Positions 46,424 to 55,096 of a stretch of 64,000 nucleotides of DNA are shown in pieces. The notes under the pieces were generated by a model. That model saw only the letters and a program-made list of their open reading frames with translations, was not told the origin of the DNA and ran no database searches. Numbering within the stretch: position 1 is the first letter of the stretch; the number at the start of each line of letters is the position of its first letter. The stretch covers positions 204,112 to 268,111 of the forward strand of contig QKJQ01000036.1 in NCBI GenBank assembly GCA_003249225.1, read 5' to 3'. The DNA comes from Clostridia bacterium. GTDB lineage: Bacteria > Bacillota > Clostridia > Lachnospirales > Lachnospiraceae. The translations under genes and the position numbers were made by a program.

Positions 46424-46873
46424 TTGAAGAACCGGAGGGAGTTGTTCCGATTAAAGGTTACGAAGGTACAACATTATGTGGCATCAAATTTATCAAGTGT
46501 GGCATCCTGTTATGTTTTAGCAACGAATGGAAGTTGCCCGATACCCTTTGCTATTTATGCCGATGAGCAGATGGTTGGTTTTGTTATGATTGTTTATGGC
46601 GATACAGGATATGACCAGCCAGATATGGCGAAGGATAATTACTGCATATTACGGCTGATGATAGGAGAACAATATCAGAACTGTGGGTATGGTCGTGATG
46701 CAATGGTGAAAATCTTGGATTACATACGCACATTTCCGGCAGGAAAAGCAAAATATTGCTGGATACCATATGAGTCAGATAATGTAGTGGCTAAAAAATT
46801 ATATGAAAGCTTTGGATTTTGTGACAACGGTGAAGTTTACAATAATGAGCCAATAACAGTTTTAGAACTGTAA
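46424..46873 (+). CDS. GNAT acetyltransferase, N-terminus probably frameshifted
   Basis: A 149-codon frame beginning at TTG 46424. It has the spermine/spermidine acetyltransferase (BltD) look: LKVTKVQHYVASNLSSVAS, the acetyl-CoA loop EQYQNCGYGRDAM and the late YESFGF. Just upstream, another frame reads VKNNFEE, which matches how such proteins normally begin, so a frameshift between 46430 and 46450 has probably removed the true start. It may still give a shortened protein, or be a recent pseudogene. Confidence 0.6.
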   Translation: MKNRRELFRLKVTKVQHYVASNLSSVASCYVLATNGSCPIPFAIYADEQMVGFVMIVYGDTGYDQPDMAKDNYCILRLMIGEQYQNCGYGRDAMVKILDYIRTFPAGKAKYCWIPYESDNVVAKKLYESFGFCDNGEVYNNEPITVLEL

Positions 46874-46999
46874 GTAGTAATGCTTTTTTAATAATAAAAT
46901 TTTGAGAGTAACAGAATGCACGTTGAGAGTGTTTGTTTACTAGAGCGAGAAGACTAGGGAAATCAAGGGTTGTAGGGATTTTGGTGAGAAAATGTAGGT

Positions 47000-47313
47000 G
47001 TGTATTACAAAATATTTATATATTTCAAAGGTGAATTGGGTTACAAGATAGGTAGTCGTTGGTGGAGTCAAGGCTATTCAAGTGAGCGGCGAGAGCAGTT
47101 ATTGATTATATGTTTCGAAATACGGATATTGAACGAATTGATGCATTTAGTTCACTACAAAATCCGGCTTCAGGAAAAGTAATGGAAAAGGCTGGAATGC
47201 ACTATGAAGGTCTTTTGCGAAATTACTATAGAACACGAGACGGATATCATGATTGTACTTTATATGGAATAGTACGAAATGAATGGGCACAAGTGTATTT
47301 AGGATTATGTTGA
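47000..47313 (+). pseudogene. Broken GNAT acetyltransferase (RimJ/RimL-like)
   Basis: One frame (from 47000) reads GYKIGSRWWSQGYSSE, the acetyl-CoA loop, and then loses similarity. A second frame (from 47110) carries the expected continuation NTDIERIDAFSSLQNPASGK and the VMEKAGMHYEGLLR tail. The two frames are out of register, so the gene has at least one frameshift near 47095. The N-terminal part is absent. Confidence 0.75.
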
Positions 47314-47360
47314 TAGTGTAAATAAAGCAACAGAAGCTTTGAAGTTTATGGAGGATAGAT

Positions 47361-47816
47361 ATGCAACCTAAGGTATTTGACGAGAAGTTTTTTTGTCTCA
47401 GTGGCGATAGCATTGAACTTCGACTAATTGATACATATGACGGTGGAGATGGAGAATTACCATTTTACTGGTGGGATATTATTTTGAAATCAAAAAATGT
47501 TCCAATTGGGAAAATAAGTTTTAGAATCGGCCACAATTATCATTCATATTACAATGGTAATATCGGATATGAGATTGACGAGATTTATCGAGGAAATCAA
47601 TATTCATTGTTAGCATGTCAGCTTGTTTTACAAGTTGCAAGATATTATGAGATGGATAAGATATATTTATCCTGTGATTATGACAATATAGCTTCTTACA
47701 AAACTATTGAAAAACTTGGAGCAAAGTTGATTGAAGAAATCGTTCCTCCAGAAGATTATTTTTTTTATTATGAAGGAATTGAAAAACAGCGAATATACGA
47801 ATTAAAGATATATTGA
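47361..47816 (+). CDS. GNAT family acetyltransferase
   Basis: A 151-residue protein with the GNAT fold: GNIGYEIDEIYRGNQYSLLAC holds the acetyl-CoA site, although the usual R/Q-x-x-G-x-G/A is loose (YRGNQYS), and YDNIASYKTIEKLGAKLIEE is the standard C-terminal helix and strand. The substrate is unknown. GGAGG lies upstream of the ATG. It sits directly after the broken acetyltransferase. Confidence 0.78.
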   Translation: MQPKVFDEKFFCLSGDSIELRLIDTYDGGDGELPFYWWDIILKSKNVPIGKISFRIGHNYHSYYNGNIGYEIDEIYRGNQYSLLACQLVLQVARYYEMDKIYLSCDYDNIASYKTIEKLGAKLIEEIVPPEDYFFYYEGIEKQRIYELKIY

Positions 47817-48351
47817 TATCTTTCAGTCTTATGGAGAGCCTGAAAGCGACGGAGAATTTGAATTTGTTGGTCTAGTAAATTCTAACTTTTTGGCCAATTG
47901 ATCATACTGTGAAACGATAAAAGAAAAATATACAAGGAGAATATTGATATGAATAATAGACGCAAGATATGTATCAAATATTCTGAATATTAATAAATCT
48001 TGCAGAAGCAATTGACAGGAAAGTACAAAATGCTATGGATATAAAGATTTCTTTAGAAAAGTATCAAATTATTGCTGAAAGAAAAAGTGTTATTAGTGGA
48101 TTATTAGGGAGATTTTAGAAATAACGATTAAATAAGCAGGCCCTAGTGTGCATGATACCATTTTGGTATGCAGAAAAAGATTACAAGTGATATTGTGAGT
48201 TTGGATGGAATGGAAGGTTTGCTTTTGAAATAAGAAATTTAAGAAACAAGGCAGAAATATACAATAAAAATAGTGATTGTGTATATAAGTTATTAATAGC
48301 TACAAATTGTGTAGTAGAAAATTTATAGAATGTGTAGGATAAGGTGGTTAT
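47817..48351 (+). other. Gap with gene debris
   Basis: From about 47999 an open stretch encodes a helical fragment (AEAIDRKVQNAMDIKISLEK and a short tail, ending TAG near 48119) without a start. A nearby ATG at 47950 runs out after 14 codons in another frame. I do not recognise the parent gene. Confidence 0.45.
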
Positions 48352-49122
48352 ATGAGAGATGTACATATTCACATTGAAAGAGGTAACTATACAAAAGAGT
48401 GGATAGATAAATTTGTTGAACAGGCAATGAATATGGGTCTTGAGGAAATTTATCTTTTAGAGCACTCACATCGCTTTAAGGAATTTGCACCTATGTATTC
48501 GTCCGTTTGTAAATTTAGCGAATATCAGCAATCTTGGTATAATAGAAGAACAGGGCTTGCCATCAAACAATTTACGAATCTAATTGATGAAATGAGATTG
48601 TATCAGTTTCCTATTAAAATAAGATGGGGTCTTGAAATCTGCTATTTCCCTGAGTATGAGCAACTAATATCTGAAATACTTAAATCATATAACTTTGATT
48701 TTGCGACTGGTTCTATTCATTGGGTGAATGGTTTTGGATTTGACCATAAGAGAGAATTTTGGAATGGCGTTGATGTTGAATCGTTGTATAATCAATATTA
48801 TGACTGTATGATAAAGCTTGTTAAGAGCGACTTGTTTACTGGACTTGCTCACCCAGATTCCATAAAATGCTTTGATTTTTTACCACCACAAAATTTATCA
48901 AATGTATATTCTGATTTGGCTAATCAATTAAACTTACACAATATGTACATAGAACAAAGCGGTGGTCTTGCACTCAATTATAATCATCACGAAATGGGCA
49001 TGAATAAAACGTTGTTAAATATTTGCAAGAATAAAGGGGTTGACATACGTTATGCATCAGATGCTCATAAACCTGAAGATGTAGGGGCAAATATTAAAGC
49101 TATGCAAGATGATTTTACATAG
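48352..49122 (+). CDS. PHP domain phosphatase, histidinol-phosphatase-like
   Basis: A 256-residue protein of the HisK type. It starts RDVHIHIERGNYT with the metal-binding HxH, and later has LLEHSHRF, the GLEICYFPEYE strand, TGSIHW, LAHPDS and a final RYASDAHKPEDVG. These are the PHP metal ligands in order. Members remove phosphate from histidinol phosphate or related small phosphates. No histidine genes are nearby, so it may not serve that pathway. AAGGTGG lies upstream. Confidence 0.85.
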   Translation: MRDVHIHIERGNYTKEWIDKFVEQAMNMGLEEIYLLEHSHRFKEFAPMYSSVCKFSEYQQSWYNRRTGLAIKQFTNLIDEMRLYQFPIKIRWGLEICYFPEYEQLISEILKSYNFDFATGSIHWVNGFGFDHKREFWNGVDVESLYNQYYDCMIKLVKSDLFTGLAHPDSIKCFDFLPPQNLSNVYSDLANQLNLHNMYIEQSGGLALNYNHHEMGMNKTLLNICKNKGVDIRYASDAHKPEDVGANIKAMQDDFT

Positions 49123-49307
49123 ATAATAAGCATAATCTACAGTAAAACTTAATAAACAATCCATTAGTACCCAAAACAGAGAATGAGAGGACAAATGAAA
49201 TTTCAAAACTATTCATGTATGGCTCAGAACTCCAGGAGCTTGAAGAATGGATGATGTTGGTACCAAATTTTTAATCAAGCTGAATTGGGGTGATTGTAGT
49301 TCAAAGA

Positions 49308-49680
49308 ATAAGAAATGAAACTGAGTTCTTAGAACATGGAAAATCTGAAAGTGAATTACAGATTTGCTTGTATTCTAACATTGTAAGTGTCAGAATAGTG
49401 GCAGAAGCGATAGAAAGTGGCAGAAGTAGTGGCATTTGCTAATAAAAATGGCGGCACAATATATATCGGTATTCAGGATAACGGGGAAATAGCTGGTCTT
49501 GAAAATCCGGATTTTCTAATGCAACAAATATCAAACGCTTTACGGGATAGCATTCGCCCTGATGTTACTATGTTTACAAATATTGAATTGGCTATGAAAG
49601 AAAGCAAAAGCATTCTTAAGATAACCGTTCAACAAGGCACAAAAAATATTGCCCTGGATGCATTCCAAGGGGAGAAAACT
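49308..49680 (+). pseudogene. Remnant of an AlbA_2 (Schlafen-type) ATP-binding protein gene
   Basis: NETEFLEHGKSESEL near 49314 resembles the beginning of AlbA_2 domains, and from 49417 another frame gives EVVAFANKNGGTIYIGIQDN and later ISNALRDSIRPDVTMF, the main body. The two pieces are out of frame. After about 49650 the sequence changes abruptly into a DUF3795 gene, so the C-terminal half is lost. Confidence 0.75.
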
Positions 49681-49688
49681 GCACTCAT

Positions 49689-50006
49689 ATGTCTGATGCG
49701 TGCGACTTGTTGGCAAAAGGTAGTATCCGGTTTTGTTTTGAATGCAAAAGCTTCCCTTGTAAGAGATTAAAGTCATTGGATAAGCGATACCGTACAAAAT
49801 ACCATATGAGTATGACAGAAAACCTCGAATATATACAGACCCATGGGATGGAAGAATTTCTGAAAAAGGAAAAGGAGCAGTGGCGCTGTCCGGGGTGTGG
49901 CGGAGTGATTTGCTGTCATAACGGATTGTGCCTGAACTGTAATGCTGATACTCTCCTCAGTAATAGAAAATATCGTTGGGGAGAGGAAAACAAGGATAAA
50001 AAATAA
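49689..50006 (+). CDS. DUF3795-like protein, N-terminally truncated
   Basis: A 105-residue frame beginning at ATG 49689. It carries FCFECKSFPCKRLKSLDKRYRTKY and the later zinc-ribbon WRCPGCGGVICCHNG, both typical of DUF3795 C-terminal halves. The N-terminal Cys-rich part is missing, and the join falls next to the AlbA_2 remnant, so the gene was probably cut by a deletion or insertion. Whether the rest is expressed is unknown. Confidence 0.65.
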   Translation: MSDACDLLAKGSIRFCFECKSFPCKRLKSLDKRYRTKYHMSMTENLEYIQTHGMEEFLKKEKEQWRCPGCGGVICCHNGLCLNCNADTLLSNRKYRWGEENKDKK

Positions 50007-50068
50007 ATCTAAGCAACACATAGATAAAAGTGTTTCCAGAATAAACGCAATTGTGTGAGGTGAAGGGA

Positions 50069-50899
50069 ATGGCGGTTGATAAGCAATATAAATCGGATAT
50101 TGAAGAAATATTATCACATAGATATGATAATGGCGCTGACCTTTGGACAACACCGGATAAGCGTTTAATTAAAGGGTCGCCGTTCTCTACTCTTGAGAGC
50201 GTATCCTATTTATTGGAATTAGGAATGAAGCCTACCGAACCATTGATTGAAGAAGTGGCGAATTTAATATTCAGCACCTGGCAAGAGGATGGACGTTTCA
50301 AATTATACCCCAAAGGCGCAATATATCCCTGCCATACCATCAACGCTGCCAACACGCTGTGTAAAATGGGTTATGCTGATGATATCAGGTTGCAAAAAAC
50401 ATTCCAACACCTCTTGGATACCCAGTATGCCGATGGTGGATGGCGCTGTAACAAATTCGGGTTTGGACATGGTCCGGAAACGGAATATTCCAATCCGTTC
50501 CCAACCCTCACCGCATTAGATGCATTTCGGCATAGTAATTATTATAATAATGAACACGCGTTGGACAAGGCTGTTGATTTTTTATTGGAGCATTGGACAA
50601 TTAGGAAGCCTATCGGTCCTTGTCATTATGGCATCGGTACGTTATTTATGCAGGTCGAATATCCCTTCCGGAGTTACAACATATTTGTGTATGTCTATGT
50701 TTTGTCCTTTTATAAACAGGCAAAAGGGGACAAACGGTTTCTTGAAGTCCTTGAAGAACTGAAATCAAAAATGCTGGATAGGCAGATTGTAGTTGAGCGC
50801 GTAGTTCCTAAGTTGGCCAGGCTTTCCTTTTGCAAGAAGGGACAGGGAAGTGAATTGGCAACAAAACGCTATCATGAAATACTTGAAAACCTGCAATAA
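50069..50899 (+). CDS. Prenyltransferase/squalene-cyclase-like repeat protein
   Basis: A 276-residue helical protein. ATG 50069 has GAGGTGAA upstream. Repeated blocks such as IFSTWQEDGRFKLYP and LDTQYADGGWRCNKF, with QxxDGxW-like ends, belong to the terpenoid cyclase/prenyltransferase alpha-alpha toroid. The DxDD or DxxD catalytic motifs of true cyclases are not obvious, so enzyme activity is doubtful. No isoprenoid genes are adjacent. Confidence 0.72.
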   Translation: MAVDKQYKSDIEEILSHRYDNGADLWTTPDKRLIKGSPFSTLESVSYLLELGMKPTEPLIEEVANLIFSTWQEDGRFKLYPKGAIYPCHTINAANTLCKMGYADDIRLQKTFQHLLDTQYADGGWRCNKFGFGHGPETEYSNPFPTLTALDAFRHSNYYNNEHALDKAVDFLLEHWTIRKPIGPCHYGIGTLFMQVEYPFRSYNIFVYVYVLSFYKQAKGDKRFLEVLEELKSKMLDRQIVVERVVPKLARLSFCKKGQGSELATKRYHEILENLQ

Positions 50900-51203
50900 G
50901 TAATAGCTGCATAGATTCAATTGTCCGTGAATTTGTAATTGAGGAGGGTTTGTCGTACTTGATAACAAAACATTTCACTTCGATATAAAGATATAAAGAT
51001 AAAGAATGTAAAGATATAAGAATGTAAAGATGTAAAGATGTAAAGATAGTAAGGGATTGCTGATAACAGCAAGCTCTTTCTTTTTATAGCGATATATGAT
51101 AAAATTTTACAGCATTGGTTCTTCCTCGGACAAATATGTGCATGGATTATCAAGAGAATAGAGATGGAATCATTTATTATTTTACTTGTGAAGAGGTGAG
51201 AAT
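50900..51203 (+). repeat. Gap with an AT-rich octamer microsatellite
   Basis: Between about 50983 and 51048 the units GATATAAA, GTAAAGAT and AATGTAAAGAT are repeated many times. The rest shows no gene. Confidence 0.7.
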
Positions 51204-51992
51204 GTGGATTGGATGACGAGTATTCAGCAAACAATAGACTATATTGAGAATAATATAGGCGAAGATTTAGATATTGATATGCTGGCTAATAAAATATATA
51301 CTTCACAATTTTATTTCCAAAAAGTCTTTACTGTTTTATGCGCTTGCACGGTAAGTGAATACATACGAAACAGACGAATGACATTAGCTGGTTACGATAT
51401 TATAGATACGGATATTTCCATTCTGGACATAGCGTTAAAATATGGTTATGAATCGCATGAAAGCTTTACCAGAGCTTTTACAAGATTTCATGGAATTACT
51501 CCATCAGATGCCAGAAAAAATCATTCAAATTTAAAAGTATTCTCACTCATTTCCGTAAAATCTAATTTATCCGGAGGCAAAGCAGTTATGAGCGATTTTT
51601 CAGAAAGAGGTTATGTAGTAAAGGAAACAGGTGCCGTGTATTACACGCAGGATATGGATCGTACTATAAAATGGTTTAAAGATGTATTAGGCTGGTATGG
51701 TCAAATTGAAGCAAGAGATGAAAATAATGAGGGAGGATATGGTTGTGTAAATAACATCCCTATCGAGTTTGAAGCTCTTCATATTGCTCCATTTACAGGA
51801 ATTCATCTGTTTAAGGGTGAGCCATTAAAAATGATGGTTGGTTTTATGTTGGTTCAAGGGGTTGAACAATTATATCATTATGTTAAAAAAAGTGGCTGGA
51901 ATCAGATTACTGAAGTTAAGGAACAACCCTGGGGCGGGAAAACTTGTTCCGTGACAACAATTGATGGGAGTATATTAACTTTCTTTGAATAA
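51204..51992 (+). CDS. AraC-type DNA-binding domain fused to a VOC/glyoxalase-like domain
   Basis: A 262-residue fusion. The first 100 residues are two helix-turn-helix motifs (LDIDMLANKIYTSQFYFQKV and LDIALKYGYESHESFTRAF). From about 140 a vicinal-oxygen-chelate domain follows (AVYYTQDMDRTIKWFKDVL ... SILTFFE), probably a ligand-binding sensor. In related clostridial regulators this place is taken by a GyrI-like domain, so this is a variant layout. GTG 51204 follows GAGGTGAG. The regulated gene is unknown; it may control itself. Confidence 0.83.
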   Translation: MDWMTSIQQTIDYIENNIGEDLDIDMLANKIYTSQFYFQKVFTVLCACTVSEYIRNRRMTLAGYDIIDTDISILDIALKYGYESHESFTRAFTRFHGITPSDARKNHSNLKVFSLISVKSNLSGGKAVMSDFSERGYVVKETGAVYYTQDMDRTIKWFKDVLGWYGQIEARDENNEGGYGCVNNIPIEFEALHIAPFTGIHLFKGEPLKMMVGFMLVQGVEQLYHYVKKSGWNQITEVKEQPWGGKTCSVTTIDGSILTFFE

Positions 51993-52152
51993 AACAAGCA
52001 GTATCATAATGGAGCACTTCCGGTTTCTGGATGTGCTTTATTATTATCGGAAAAGTGTGATATGATATCAGAAATATCGTTAATGTAACAGTAACCAGCA
52101 CAAGGAGGGCGACGATAATGTAACCCTCCGGGTAAAAATGGAGTGAGAAGAA

Positions 52153-52683
52153 ATGTTCATAAAAAATAATAATTTAACCATCAGAAATGCAACAGCAAAG
52201 GATGCTTCTATTTTATGTAAATGGTGGAATGATGGAAGTGTTATGGCGCATGCCGGGTTCCTAAATGGTCTCGGTATATCCGAAGAGAATATAGTTCAAC
52301 AGCTTTCGGGTGATACAGATGAAACCACGCGGCGTCTAATAATTGAAGTGGATGAGGTACCTTTTGGTGAGATGAATTATCGAAACAAAGGGAATGGTAT
52401 TGCAGAAATCGGTATAAAGATCTGTGATTTTTCAAAGCAGGAAAAGGGTCATGGCAAGAAGTTGCTTTCAATGTTAATCAATGCTCTTTTTAACGATCTA
52501 GGTTATAAGAAGATTATTTTGGATACGAACCTGAACAACCATAGAGCTCAGCACGTTTATGAAAAGTTAGGATTTCAGAAGGTACGGGTAAATGCAGATG
52601 CGTGGAAAAATCAACTGGGGGAGCTGCAATCCTCAATTGATTACGAACTCGAGGAAAAAGACTTTATGAATTATTCCGACTAA
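52153..52683 (+). CDS. GNAT family acetyltransferase
   Basis: A 176-residue protein resembling the aminoglycoside AAC(6')-like and RimJ-like GNATs: CKWWNDGSVMAHAGFLNGLG, then EIGIKICDFSKQEKGHGKKLL with the acetyl-CoA loop, and NNHRAQHVYEKLGFQKVR. The substrate is not known and resistance should not be assumed. GAGTGAGAAG lies upstream of the ATG. It closes the run of small cargo genes. Confidence 0.85.
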   Translation: MFIKNNNLTIRNATAKDASILCKWWNDGSVMAHAGFLNGLGISEENIVQQLSGDTDETTRRLIIEVDEVPFGEMNYRNKGNGIAEIGIKICDFSKQEKGHGKKLLSMLINALFNDLGYKKIILDTNLNNHRAQHVYEKLGFQKVRVNADAWKNQLGELQSSIDYELEEKDFMNYSD

Positions 52684-53074
52684 TTGTAAAATTTTGTGAC
52701 AGACCTTTTAATTTGCTCACTGCAGATCTGTTCCCCGTATTCAGTGTGTTGTGCACCTGTCGGTTGCCGTATAATTTTCAAACCAAAATAAGACCATATG
52801 CAAGGACTGCCCTACGGCGTATCGACATGAGAATGCCTTGTCCCTTGCCTATGGTCTTTTTTCGATTTTTAAACGAAATCAGGCAAGGAAAAGTTGCACA
52901 GCACATGGAAAACTACATAACAGATATTCAGGAAAAAGGATATAAAATTTTGTTCAAATGAAAGAATAAAAAAAGAACCAGGTTACACTTGTTGATTCCA
53001 AAAAATAACTTTTTCTTTTATTTGTAAAAGTAAATATGTTACAATAGAAAAAAGAATTATTTGGGGGTGTAAAC
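52684..53074 (+). other. Gap with a terminator and a possible reading-frame remnant
   Basis: AGACCATATGCAAGG (52791) pairs with CCTTGCCTATGGTCT (52843), followed by TTTTTT to 52862, an intrinsic terminator with a large loop. A 36-residue frame overlaps it (52851-52961, ending YKILFK) but has no recognisable relatives. Confidence 0.55.
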
Positions 53075-53629
53075 ATGTTATTATTTCTAAGCGTAATAGA
53101 AGATGAAGCTGTTCGTGACAGTTTAGAAGAAGTTTACCATCTTTACAAAAGGGAAATGTATTATATTGCGAACAGCATTTTGAAAGATTCTTATGAAGCA
53201 GAAGATGTTGTTCATACGGCCATTATTAAGTTTTCTGACTATATAAAAGAAAACTTTGATCCTAAGTGTCACAAAACCAGGGCTTTGATTGTTATTATAG
53301 TTAGAAACCTTTCTATTAACATTTACAATCAACGAAAGAGAAGAGGTGCCTTGAATATTGAGGGGATGGAAGATGTTCTCATGGATAATAATAGCATAGA
53401 ACCGGAACTTACCATGCTAAGGCTCGATCAGAGCCATGAGATGGCAAAGCTCCTTGCTGAGATCAATACTGGATATGCAGACATTTTGACATTAAAATAT
53501 ACCTATGAATATACGAATTCAGAAATAGCGTCGATGCTGTACATAAGTGAGGACAATGTAAGGAAGCGTTTGGAACGAGCAAAAAAAGCTTTAAAAAAAA
53601 TCATTGAAGGAGCCAGAAATTATGCGTAA
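53075..53629 (+). CDS. ECF-like RNA polymerase sigma factor
   Basis: A 184-residue protein with sigma-70 region 2 (about 20-85, with DSYEAEDVVHTAIIKF) and region 4 (about 125-178, with YTNSEIASMLYISEDNVRKR). GGGGGTG lies upstream of the ATG. The next gene encodes a membrane-anchored DUF4367 protein, which in this arrangement acts as the anti-sigma factor. It probably drives the secreted proteins that follow. Confidence 0.9.
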   Translation: MLLFLSVIEDEAVRDSLEEVYHLYKREMYYIANSILKDSYEAEDVVHTAIIKFSDYIKENFDPKCHKTRALIVIIVRNLSINIYNQRKRRGALNIEGMEDVLMDNNSIEPELTMLRLDQSHEMAKLLAEINTGYADILTLKYTYEYTNSEIASMLYISEDNVRKRLERAKKALKKIIEGARNYA

Positions 53630-54356
53630 TACAAATACCGGTACAGAAAACATAATGGAAGCTTACTATATGATGATAGGCAATGCACATATTGATAATA
53701 TTGAAGATGAAATACTGTCAAACAAAGAAGAGATTGACAGTATTTCAATTCCAGACTCCATGGATGAATGGTTTGAATCATTTCATAAAAATAGAAGAAG
53801 AAAAGAAAAAAGAAAAAAGTTACTGAAACAGATGAAGAAAATCTCTCTTAAAGTTGCTGTCTTCACGGGGATATTATTTGCAGTAATGACAGTTGTTACC
53901 ATGACAGTTGAAGCCTTTAGAGTCCGAGTATTCAATTTGATCTTAACGGATCATAATATTTATACAGAGTTTGATTTTTCAGAAGATGGTTCAAACCAGA
54001 CTATCCCTGATATTGAGCTTGACAGTTTTTATTATTTATCATATATACCGGTCGGATATTACTATAAAGATTGTTCTGTTGCTGGCACAAGCGTAACCAT
54101 AGAGTATACGAACGGGGATAATATCATTACTTTTGATCAGGACAAAGTAGGTACATCCTATCAGATTGATACTGAAAATGCAGAAATTAAAGAAATTACT
54201 ATTGGCGAATACGAAGGAAGACTTATAACAAAAAATGACCGCAGCATGCTGATATGGACAGAAGATGAGAATATTTTTGTCTTGTTTGGAAAGATATCAG
54301 GAAATGAATTAATGCAAATGGCAGAGAGTAAAAAAATAAAAGAAAAAAATAATTGA
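53622..54356 (+). CDS. Membrane-anchored DUF4367 protein, probable anti-sigma factor
   Basis: A 244-residue protein with a cytoplasmic N-terminus (about 1-80, rich in K and R near the membrane), one membrane segment at about 85-105 and an external DUF4367 domain to the end. Typical motifs include YIPVGYYYKDC and IGEYEGRLITKNDRSMLIW. ATG 53622 has AAGGAG nine bases upstream and overlaps the sigma gene by eight bases. It would hold the sigma factor until an external signal changes the DUF4367 domain. Confidence 0.85.
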   Translation: MRNTNTGTENIMEAYYMMIGNAHIDNIEDEILSNKEEIDSISIPDSMDEWFESFHKNRRRKEKRKKLLKQMKKISLKVAVFTGILFAVMTVVTMTVEAFRVRVFNLILTDHNIYTEFDFSEDGSNQTIPDIELDSFYYLSYIPVGYYYKDCSVAGTSVTIEYTNGDNIITFDQDKVGTSYQIDTENAEIKEITIGEYEGRLITKNDRSMLIWTEDENIFVLFGKISGNELMQMAESKKIKEKNN

Positions 54357-54379
54357 AAAAATTTCAAAAAAGTGTCACA

Positions 54380-54424
54380 AATCACCTCCCTCATTTGTTA
54401 TTAATAGTGAAGGGAGGTGATTTT
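54380..54424 (+). promoter_or_regulatory. Perfect 12-bp hairpin covering the ribosome binding site
   Basis: AATCACCTCCCT (54380-54391) is exactly complementary to AGGGAGGTGATT (54411-54422). The right arm contains the GGGAGGTG site of the next gene. Only four T follow, so translational control is as likely as termination. Confidence 0.8.
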
Positions 54425-54868
54425 ATGTTAAAAAGGTTCTCGAAGGTAATAGTGGGACTGTTAGTGCTGTCAATGTTCTTTTCCATGAATACAATAAGCG
54501 CAAGTGCACAGACTGATTTAGGTAGTGTTGCAGAATATATACCTGTCAGTGTGAATTTCGTGTATATAAGTTCCTTTAAGAACAGTTTTGATATCTCGAG
54601 CAGCGGACAAGTATCTATTACATCAAAAGTATCCGCATACGACATCGACGAAATGCATGTAAGCGGTCTGTTACAGCAGTATACAGATGGCCAATGGAAG
54701 ACAATCAAGACCTGGTATATGGAAACAAGTGGAACAAATGACACACTTTCAGGAACCTGTTATGTTTCAAGCGGTTATGAGTACAGATATATGTCATATG
54801 TAAATATGTATGCAGATGGCGTATTCGTAGAAAGTACAAGTTATACGAGTAATTCAATTTATTACTAA
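54425..54868 (+). CDS. Small secreted protein of unknown function
   Basis: A 147-residue protein with a clear Sec signal peptide (KRF... to a cut after SASA, about residue 28). The mature part of about 119 residues is rich in Ser, Thr and Tyr and looks all-beta; it has a single Cys (GTCYVSS). I do not recognise the family. Its ribosome binding site lies inside a perfect hairpin, so expression should depend on that RNA structure. It follows the anti-sigma gene by 68 bases and probably belongs to the same locus. Confidence 0.75.
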   Translation: MLKRFSKVIVGLLVLSMFFSMNTISASAQTDLGSVAEYIPVSVNFVYISSFKNSFDISSSGQVSITSKVSAYDIDEMHVSGLLQQYTDGQWKTIKTWYMETSGTNDTLSGTCYVSSGYEYRYMSYVNMYADGVFVESTSYTSNSIYY

Positions 54869-55096
54869 TGAGGTAAATGGTATATTACAATATTGCTGAA
54901 AGGGAGTATTATTTGGATTAATACTCATTTCTTTAACTCTGGTAAAAAAGTTGAAAACAAAAAACTTTTGAGCTTAGTAACGTGTGTATTTAAGAAAAGT
55001 GCATCATTTTTATAATTGTTAGGTAATGCATTTTCTAAATGTTTATCACATTTAATGGCAATGAAGAAAACAAATAAAATTTAAGGAGTAGACAAT

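Noticed and set aside
45133..52683. Integron cassette array
   Set aside because: No repeated recombination site was found between the genes and no integron integrase is present.
52713..52961. 82-codon frame before the sigma factor
   Set aside because: It covers a terminator hairpin and has no recognisable pattern.
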